Position numbers and translations under genes: made by a program | Source: Kribbella aluminosa | Lineage (GTDB): Bacteria > Actinomycetota > Actinomycetes > Propionibacteriales > Kribbellaceae | DNA: 64,000 nt | Assembly: GCF_017876295.1 (NCBI RefSeq) | Contig: NZ_JAGINT010000002.1 | Coordinates: 3,596,001-3,660,000, forward strand | Direction: 5' to 3' | In this document: piece by piece, positions 35,016 through 41,587 of the stretch | Position numbering within the stretch: the first letter of the stretch is position 1 | Layout: every line of letters starts with the position of its first letter | Notes under the pieces: generated by a model | What the model was told of the DNA's origin: nothing | Database searches by the model: none | Seen by the model: only the letters and a program-made list of their open reading frames with translations

Positions 35016-35627
35016 ATGGCGATCTCGGCCGACCTCGAGTCCGTCCCGCTCCATATCGTCGCCCGCCGGGAGCAGATCGACCTGCCGGCGGCGGAGCGTG
35101 CCGTCGCGGACCTGCTGACCGCGCTCGGGCGGGATCCGCACAGCGCGCATCTCGCGGACACCCCGCGCCGGGTCGCGAACGCGTACGCCGAAATGCTCAC
35201 CCCGCGGGAGTTCGAGCTCACCACGTTCCCGAACGACGAGGGGTACGACGAGCTCGTGCTCGCCAAGGACATCCCGGTGCAGTCGTTGTGCGAGCACCAC
35301 CTGCTGCCGTTCCAGGGCGTGGCGCACGTCGGGTACCTGCCCGGCGACCGGATCCTCGGGCTGTCGAAGCTGGCCCGGGTGGTGGAACTGTTCGCGCGTG
35401 ACTTCCAGGTGCAGGAGCGGCTGACCAAGCAGGTCGCGGACTGGCTGCAGGACCACCTGGACCCGAAGGGCGTCGGCGTCGTGATCGAGGCCGAGCACCA
35501 GTGCATGTCGTTGCGCGGCGTCCGGGCGGTCGGCTCGCGGACGGTCACGTCGTCCCTGCACGGAACCCTGCGGGAGAACCCCAGCTCCCGAGCCGAGTTC
35601 TTCGCCCTAACAGGCCTCACCCCGTAA
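35016..35627 (+). CDS. folE: GTP cyclohydrolase I
   Basis: Converts GTP to 7,8-dihydroneopterin triphosphate, the first step of folate synthesis. 203 residues from ATG 35016 with AGGAG upstream; an in-frame GTG at 35010 is weaker. Zinc ligands Cys92 and His95 lie in QSLCEHHLLPF and Cys163 in HQCMSLRG. Substrate motifs include DTPRRVANAYAEM, GLSKLARVVE and the C-terminal helix SRAEFFALT. Complete at normal length. Standalone here rather than in a folate operon. Confidence 0.96.
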   Translation: MAISADLESVPLHIVARREQIDLPAAERAVADLLTALGRDPHSAHLADTPRRVANAYAEMLTPREFELTTFPNDEGYDELVLAKDIPVQSLCEHHLLPFQGVAHVGYLPGDRILGLSKLARVVELFARDFQVQERLTKQVADWLQDHLDPKGVGVVIEAEHQCMSLRGVRAVGSRTVTSSLHGTLRENPSSRAEFFALTGLTP

Positions 35628-35668
35628 CCGGCCCCACCCCACCCTTCCCTGAGGTTGCCTGCTCAGTT

Positions 35669-35707
35669 GGAGGGTTGCCCCCACATATTTTTAGTAGGCA
35701 ACCCTCC
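35669..35707. terminator. Hairpin downstream of folE
   Basis: GGAGGGTTGCC (35669-35679) and GGCAACCCTCC (35697-35707) form a perfect 11-bp stem with a 17-base AT-rich loop. It lies between convergent genes. A third related copy (AACTGGAGGGTT, about 35728-35739) follows, so this may be part of a small repeat family as well as a terminator. Confidence 0.55.
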
Positions 35708-35776
35708 AGTTGAGGGGATATCCACCGAACTGGAGGGTTCGCCGGGAGGCGGCGGGTGCGGACCGCGGCGGAGTGG

Positions 35777-36100
35777 TTAGGCCGAGGCGGCGGCGGGCGA
35801 CTTGTGGTGGGTGCGGCGGCCGGTGGCGAGGATGTGCGCGACCTCGCCGGGCAGTAGGTCGGTGCCCGGGACGGTTTCCATCTCGGAGACGTCGAGCCAG
35901 CGCACCACGGTGGCACCGTGGTGGCCGTGGACGGCGAGGATGGAGTCCAGGTCCGGCCAGACGGCCGTCGACGGGTTCGCGCCGTGCCAGCGCAGTGCGA
36001 CCGAGCCGTCGGTGAAGACACAGCCTTCGGCGACGACGCCGGTCCCGGAGACCCCGCTGATGTCGGCGTACCGGACGAGTTCGAACGTCTGGGGTTTCAC
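35777..36100 (-). CDS. Hypothetical protein, paralogue of the protein at 25674-26015
   Basis: 107 residues from GTG 36100 (MKPQTFELVRYADISGVSG); longer in-frame starts exist upstream but add no homologous sequence. Shares about two thirds of its first 75 residues with the other copy, including SGVSGTGVVAEGC, FTDGSVALRW and SILAVHGHHGAT. The C-terminus (LLPGEVAHILATGRRTHHK) is different. Function unknown. It is divergent from the hen1-pnkp operon, as the other copy is divergent from the DAHP synthase unit. Confidence 0.78.
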   Translation of the reverse strand: MKPQTFELVRYADISGVSGTGVVAEGCVFTDGSVALRWHGANPSTAVWPDLDSILAVHGHHGATVVRWLDVSEMETVPGTDLLPGEVAHILATGRRTHHKSPAAASA

Positions 36101-36301
36101 CGGCGACACCCCGTGTGGCGTGTGAGAGCTGCCATGATCCTTTCCCCGTAGTGGTGGCGTGGGTGGGCTCTCGCCACAAACCGGGGACGTGTACAGAGTG
36201 TCAGCGGGGAAGGACGGTCTGTAGCGACTCATCTTCTGTTCTCAAGCTAGAACCAAACCCCCGGAACGCGCCAGACCCTAAAGGGCGTGTCTCGATCCGC
36301 G

Positions 36302-36326
36302 ACACGTGATCGAATACGTCACGTGT
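36302..36326. promoter_or_regulatory. Inverted repeat overlapping the hen1 start
   Basis: ACACGTGA (36302-36309) and TCACGTGT (36319-36326) are perfect 8-bp arms separated by 9 bp; the right arm contains the GTG start of hen1. Likely an operator for an unidentified regulator of the RNA repair operon, or a translational control hairpin. Confidence 0.5.
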
Positions 36327-37799
36327 TCCTGACGCTTGGTACCGATCTTTCCGGAGTGGACGCTCCTGCGAGCGATTTCGGGTTCCTGCTGCACAAGAAC
36401 CCGGCGCGACCGCAGGCGATCGAGGTCACCGGCGGTTCGGCCCACGTGTTCTACCCGGAGGCGACCGCCGACCGCTGCACCGCGGCGGTGCTCCTGGAGA
36501 TCGACCCGATCGGCCTGGTGAAGGCCGGCCGCGGCAAGGTGACCGCGGGTTTCACGCTCGGCCAGTACGTGAACGACCGTCCGTACGCCGCCTCCAGCCT
36601 GCTCGCGGTCGCGCTCGGAAAACTCTTCCGTACGGCGATGAACGGCCGCTGCGACGCCCGCCCTGAGCTCGCCGCGCGGGCGATCCCGCTCGACGTGCAC
36701 GTACCGGCGCTGCCCTGCAACGGCGGTACCGATCTCGCGGAGCGGCTGTTCGCGCCGCTCGGCTGGACTGTCGACGCCCGCCCGGTGCCGCTCGATCCGG
36801 ACATTCCCAGGTGGGGTGACTCGCGGTACGTCGACCTGCGGCTGACCGGCGTACTGCGGCTGGCCGACGCGCTGAACCACCTGTACGTCATGCTTCCGGT
36901 GCTCGACGACGCGAAGCACTACTGGGTCGGGTCGGAGGAGGTCGACAAGCTCGTCCGGGCCGGCGAGGGCTGGCTGTCGGCGCATCCGGAGAAGGAACTG
37001 ATCTCGCGTCGCTACCTCGCGCACCGGCGCTACCTTGCCGACGCCGCGCTGGAGCGGCTCGCCGAGGCCGACGGTCTCGAGCTGGCGGAGGAGAGTGCCG
37101 ACGAGGGCTCCGTGTCGCTGGCCGTCGAGCGCCGTACGACGGTGGCCGGCGTACTGCGGGAGCTCGGCGCGCGGCGGATCGCGGACATCGGCTGCGGCGA
37201 GGGCGCGCTGGTCGGCGAACTGCTCAAGGACCCGATGGTCGGTGAGCTGATCGCGACGGACGTGTCGGTACGGTCGCTGCTCGCCGCGAAACGCCGGCTG
37301 CACTACGACGACCTGCCGGACCGGCAGCGGGACCGGCTGACGTTCCTGCAGTCGTCGGTGACGTACGCCGACGAACGCCTCGCCGGCCCTGGACGCCGTC
37401 GTACTGATGGAGGTCGTCGAACACGTCGACCCACCCCGCCTGCCGGCGCTGGCGCACTCCGTCTTCCGTGTCGCACGCCCGGCGGCGGCCGTCGTCACGA
37501 CCCCGAACAGCGAGTACAACGTGCGCTTCCCGTCCCTCCCCGCCGGCAAGTACCGGCACCCTGACCACCGCTTCGAGTGGACCCGCGCAGAGTTCCGCAC
37601 CTGGTCAACACAGGTCGCCGACCGCTACGGCTACTCGGTGGAGTTCCGCCCGGTGGGCCTCGACGACCCAGAGGTCGGCCCACCCACCCAACTCGCGGTC
37701 TTCGCCCGCTCCACCCCCGTGGCGGAGCCGCGCGCCCGCACTGCAGCCGTGGCGGAGCCGCGGGAGCCGGCTGCCGACGGGGAGTGTGATGATGACTGA
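36323..37799 (+). pseudogene. hen1: 3' terminal RNA ribose 2'-O-methyltransferase Hen1, one-base frameshift
   Basis: Hen1 methylates the ribose 2'-OH at the break of a ribotoxin-cut RNA before Pnkp seals it, making the repaired RNA resistant. From GTG 36323 (MFLTLGTDLSG) the Hen1 N-terminal domain (ASDFGFLLHKNPAR onward) and the SAM motif ADIGCGEGALVGEL are intact. The frame breaks near residue 355 at the CCC run 37387-37389. One base fewer restores LAGLDAVVLMEVVEHVD, with metal-binding Glu/Glu/His, and the downstream RHPDHRFEWTRAEF. Repaired length is about 491 residues. A duplicated VAEPR stretch ends the protein. Overlaps pnkp by 11 bp. Confidence 0.9.
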
Positions 37800-40380
37800 G
37801 CTGCAGATCCCCAGTCTGTGTCTTGTGGTGCTTGTCGGTGCGAGTGGGTCCGGCAAGTCGACGTTCGCGCGTACACACTTCCTCCCGACCGAGGTGATCT
37901 CGAGCGACGTCTGCCGCGGTCTGGTCTCCGACGACGAGAACGACCAGGCAGCCACCAAGGACGCCTTCGAAGTCCTGCACTTCATCGCGGGCAAGCGCCT
38001 CGCCGCCGGCCGGCTGACCGTGATCGACGCGACCAACGTCCAGCCGGACGCCCGCAAGGAGCTCGTGAACCTGGCCCGCGAGAACGACGTACTCCCGGTA
38101 GCGATCGTCCTCGACCCACCCGAGCGCGTGTGCGTCGAACGCAACGAGCAACGCGCCGACCGGCAGTTCGGCAGCAAGGTCGTCGTCCGCCAGCGCTCGC
38201 AGCTCAAGCGCGGCCTGCGCAGCCTGAAACGCGAGGGTTTCCGCACCGTCCACATTCTCGACAGCGTCGAAGAGATCGATGCCGTGAGCATCGAACGTAC
38301 GCGGCTCTACAACGACCTCACGGACCAGACCGGCCCGTTCGACATCATCGGTGACGTCCACGGCTGCCGCCCCGAACTCGAACGGCTGCTCACCGACCTC
38401 GGCTACACGCTGATCCGTGACGACGCGGGCCGCCCGATCGACGCCGTCCACGCCGTACAGCCCGTCCACGCCGTACAGCCCGCACAGCCCGTACAGCCCG
38501 CACAGCCCGCACAGCCCGGCCGCCGCGCGGTGTTCGTCGGCGACCTCGTCGACCGCGGCCCGGACAGCCCCGGCGTACTGCGGCTCGTCATGGGAATGGT
38601 TGCGCAGGGCAACGCGTACTGCGTACCCGGCAACCACGAGGACAAGCTGCTCCGCGCACTCCGCGGCAAGAACGTGAAGATCAGCCACGGCCTCGAAACG
38701 ACGCTGGAGCAACTCGCCGCGGAGCCGCAGGAGTTCCGGGACCAGGTCGCAACGTTCATCGACGGCCTGATCTCGCACTACGTGTTCGACGGCGGCAAGC
38801 TGGTCGTCTCGCACGCCGGCCTGGTCGAGCGGATGCACGGCCGTACGTCGGGACGCGTCCGCTCGTTCTGCCTGTACGGCGAGACGACCGGCGAGACCGA
38901 CGAGTTCGGGCTGCCGGTGCGGTACCCGTGGGCGAACGACTACCGCGGTCGCGCGACGGTCGTCTACGGCCACACGCCGACGCCCGAGCCGGAGTGGATC
39001 AACAACACGATCTGCCTGGACACCGGCTGCGTGTTCGGCGGATCGCTCACCGCGCTGCGCTACCCGGAGCGGGAGCTGGTGTCGGTAGCGGCCGCCGAGG
39101 AGTACTACGCGCCCGCGAAACCGCTGCACGTGGCCGCGGCGCCCGAGCGCGAACCCGACGTACTCGAACTGACGGACGTCACCGGCCGCCGCGTGATCGA
39201 GACCGCGACCCACGGGCGGCTCAGCGTCCGCGCGGAGCAGGCCGGCGCGGCGCTGGAGGTGATGAGCCGGTTCGCGATCGACCCGCGGCTCCTGCTGTAC
39301 CTGCCGCCGACGATGAGCCCGGTCGCGACGTCGCCGGAGCCGGGGCTGCTGGAGCACCCGCGGCAGGCGTTCGAGACGTACCGCGGGCAGGGCGTCACGG
39401 AGCTGGTGTGCGAGGAGAAGCACATGGGCTCGCGGGCCGTCGTACTGCTGACGCGGGACGACGAGGTGGCGGAGCAGCGGTTCGGGCTGGCTGGTCGTGG
39501 CGCGATCCACACGCGTACCGGGCGGTCGTTCTTCGGCGCGGAGCTGACGGACGAGCTGCTGCTCCGGCTGCGCGCGGTCGCCTCCGCCGCGGGTGTCTTC
39601 GAGGAGCTCGACACGTCCTGGCTGCTGCTCGACGCGGAGCTCCTGCCGTGGAGCGCGAAGGCCGAGGACCTGCTGCGGAACCAGTACGCCGCGGTCGGTG
39701 CGGCTGCTCGTACTTCGTTGCCTGCCGCAACTGTCGCGCTCCGGTCCGCCCGTGCGGCCGGGCTGGAGGTGGGGGAGCTGCTGGCGACGGCGGAACGGCG
39801 TACGGCCAACGCGGAGCGGTTCACGGCGGCGTACCGGCGATACTGCTGGCCGACGGACGGGCTGGACGGCGTACGGCTCGCGCCGTTCCAGGTGCTCGCG
39901 TCCGAAGGGGCGACGTACCACGAGCGGCCGCACCGCTGGCACCTCGGCATCGCCGACCAGATGGTTGCCGCAGGCCCGGAACTCATCACGCCGACACGGC
40001 GGCTGTACGTCGACGCCGGCGACTGGGACGCCGGCGTCGCGTGGTGGGAGGAGCTGACGGGCGCCGGGGGAGAGGGCATGGTGGTCAAGCCGGCCGCGAA
40101 CCTTGTACGGACCGCTAAGGGTCTCGCGCAGCCCGGGCTGAAGGTGCGAGGCCAGGAGTACCTTCGGCTGATCTACGGCCCCGACTACACCGATCCCGCG
40201 AACTTCACCCGCCTCCGCGACCGGAACCTCGGCCACAAACGCTCCCTCGCTCTCCGCGAGTACGCCCTCGGCCTGGAGTCCCTGGAACGCGCCGCCCACC
40301 GCGAACCCCTGTGGCGCATCCACGAATGCGTCTTCGCCGTACTCGCCCTGGAGTCGGAGCCGGTCGACCCCCGCCTCTGA
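37789..40380 (+). CDS. pnkp: Polynucleotide kinase-phosphatase-ligase Pnkp
   Basis: Three-module RNA end-healing and sealing enzyme, 863 residues from ATG 37789, as in Clostridium thermocellum Pnkp. The kinase module has P-loop GASGSGKST at 17-25. The phosphatase module (calcineurin-like) has IIGDVHGC near 187, VGDLVDRGPDS and VPGNHED. The ligase/adenylyltransferase module has the nucleophile Lys544 in EEKHMGSRAV. With Hen1 it repairs tRNAs cut by ribotoxins. A run of cacagcccg-type 9-bp repeats (38445-38517) inserts HAVQPAQPVQPAQ in the phosphatase module, in a probable surface loop. Confidence 0.95.
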   Translation: MMTELQIPSLCLVVLVGASGSGKSTFARTHFLPTEVISSDVCRGLVSDDENDQAATKDAFEVLHFIAGKRLAAGRLTVIDATNVQPDARKELVNLARENDVLPVAIVLDPPERVCVERNEQRADRQFGSKVVVRQRSQLKRGLRSLKREGFRTVHILDSVEEIDAVSIERTRLYNDLTDQTGPFDIIGDVHGCRPELERLLTDLGYTLIRDDAGRPIDAVHAVQPVHAVQPAQPVQPAQPAQPGRRAVFVGDLVDRGPDSPGVLRLVMGMVAQGNAYCVPGNHEDKLLRALRGKNVKISHGLETTLEQLAAEPQEFRDQVATFIDGLISHYVFDGGKLVVSHAGLVERMHGRTSGRVRSFCLYGETTGETDEFGLPVRYPWANDYRGRATVVYGHTPTPEPEWINNTICLDTGCVFGGSLTALRYPERELVSVAAAEEYYAPAKPLHVAAAPEREPDVLELTDVTGRRVIETATHGRLSVRAEQAGAALEVMSRFAIDPRLLLYLPPTMSPVATSPEPGLLEHPRQAFETYRGQGVTELVCEEKHMGSRAVVLLTRDDEVAEQRFGLAGRGAIHTRTGRSFFGAELTDELLLRLRAVASAAGVFEELDTSWLLLDAELLPWSAKAEDLLRNQYAAVGAAARTSLPAATVALRSARAAGLEVGELLATAERRTANAERFTAAYRRYCWPTDGLDGVRLAPFQVLASEGATYHERPHRWHLGIADQMVAAGPELITPTRRLYVDAGDWDAGVAWWEELTGAGGEGMVVKPAANLVRTAKGLAQPGLKVRGQEYLRLIYGPDYTDPANFTRLRDRNLGHKRSLALREYALGLESLERAAHREPLWRIHECVFAVLALESEPVDPRL

Positions 40381-40432
40381 ATCCGTCGCCCGCAAGGCGT
40401 CGCCGCTGAACGGCGCTGGAGTCGTTCGACGC

Positions 40433-40605
40433 GGCGAAGTGCCGGCGCCGGAGGTGTTCGGCGTGGCGAAGTGCTGGTGCCGGAGGTGTTCGGTGTGGCG
40501 AAGTGCCGGTGCCGGAGGTGTTCGGCGTGGCGAAGTGCCGGTGCCGGAGGTGTTCGGCGTGGCGAAGTGGCGGCGCCGGAGGTGTTCGGCGTGGCGGCGC
40601 CGGGA
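40433..40605. repeat. 32-bp tandem repeat downstream of pnkp
   Basis: Five full copies starting at 40433, 40465, 40497, 40529 and 40561, and a partial sixth at 40593; each reads ggcgaagtgccggtgccgga followed by ggtgttcggcgt with few changes. Period 32 is not a multiple of three, so it is noncoding. There are no spacers, so it is not a CRISPR array. Confidence 0.9.
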
Positions 40606-40669
40606 TGCGCTCGGCCAGCGGCCCGATCGCCAGCACCGGGCCGGCCCGACTCCCCGCGCCGGAGTCCGT

Positions 40670-40752
40670 TTGAGGGGTTCACCCATCACATTGCCCCTTC
40701 ACCCATGGCGTGCGGCGCGTGAACGGGCAACGTGAAGGGTGAACCCCTGAGG
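40670..40752. repeat. Large imperfect inverted repeat (35-bp arms)
   Basis: Arms 40670-40704 and 40718-40752 match at about 28 of 35 positions, including blocks AGGGGTTCACCC, TTGCCC and TTCAC with their complements, around a 13-base centre. Could be a long terminator for the hen1-pnkp operon, a cruciform or a MITE-like remnant. Confidence 0.65.
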
Positions 40753-41550
40753 TTGCGGTCGGTTCACCCCACCTCGGCTGCCCGTACGGCCGACCCCACC
40801 CGCCCACATCCCGCACCTGGTCGAACAGCACCCCGTTCGACCCACCCGGCCCGCCGACCCGCACCTGATTCCACAGCACCTCGCCCGACCCCACCCGGTG
40901 ACTCCGCCAGCCGCCGGGCCCGCCGACCCGCACCTGATTCCACAGCACCTCGTTCGGCCCGCCGGCCCCACCGCTCCCCGACGACCCCGCCCCTGGTTCC
41001 ACCGCACCTGACCCGACCCCGCCCTCAACCCGGCCCGCCGACCCCGCCCTCAACCCGGCCCGCCGACCCCGCCCTCAACCCGGCCCGCCGGCCCGCCCGG
41101 CCTGTCGGACCCACCCGCCCCCTGACAACCTCAACCTGGGTCCACAGCACCGCGTCCGCCGCCCCACCTACTGGCCCACCTCCTGGCCCGCCTGCGGACT
41201 CGGCCGGCCGCCAGGCCCGACCCGCCCTCGACAACCCTCACTGGTTCCATCGCACCTCGTCCGCCGTCCTCGTCCGCCGCCCTCCGCCGCCGCCGTCCTC
41301 CGCCGTCCCTGCCCAGCAGCTGGCCGCACCCGGCCCCGCCGCCGCCCGTCCGCCGCCCGTCCGCCCGTCCGTCCGTCCGGCGACCTGGCCTGGCCTCGTC
41401 CGCCGCCCGCCCGCCCACCCGCCCGCCCGCCCGCCCGCCCGTCCGCCCGCCGCCGGGCCGCTTGGTGCCTCGCGGTGGTGCCTCGGCTTTGGGGTCGGGG
41501 GTGGTGGTTGGTTTCCGGCGTGTAAACGTCTTCCGTCAGGGGTTGGCAAG
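40753..41550. repeat. C-rich degenerate repeat region without a convincing gene
   Basis: The plus strand is strongly C-rich and G-poor. Six diverged copies of a 25-30-bp motif (core cctgattccacagcacctcg) begin near 40811, 40858, 40928, 40990, 41133 and 41238. A 25-bp unit (accccgccctcaacccggcc plus cgccg) is repeated three times exactly at 41016-41090, and CCCG simple repeats fill 41400-41450. Open frames here are Pro/Arg-rich on one strand or Gly-rich on the other and resemble no protein I know. Together with the two entries before it, this is the only gene-free stretch over 300 bp. Confidence 0.75.
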
Positions 41551-41587
41551 GTGTGACATTGCACTTAGGGTCTGTGCAATGTCACAC
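41551..41587. promoter_or_regulatory. Perfect 14-bp inverted repeat over the GH127 start codon
   Basis: GTGTGACATTGCAC (41551-41564), 9-base spacer, GTGCAATGTCACAC (41574-41587). The right arm contains the ATG at 41579. An operator for a dimeric repressor, or an RNA hairpin that hides the start codon, would both silence the whole downstream operon. The sequence is AT-richer than its surroundings. Confidence 0.72.

Noticed and set aside
40433..40605. Possible CRISPR array
   Set aside because: Units are head-to-tail with no spacers, and no cas genes are present.
37495..40689. 1064-codon minus-strand frame
   Set aside because: Antisense to pnkp; its start lies in the 32-bp repeat array, which it translates as HAEHLRRRH-like repeats.
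40732..41556. 274-codon Pro/Arg/Ser-rich frame before GH127
   Set aside because: Composition simply mirrors C-rich repeats; no start signal, no recognisable fold.
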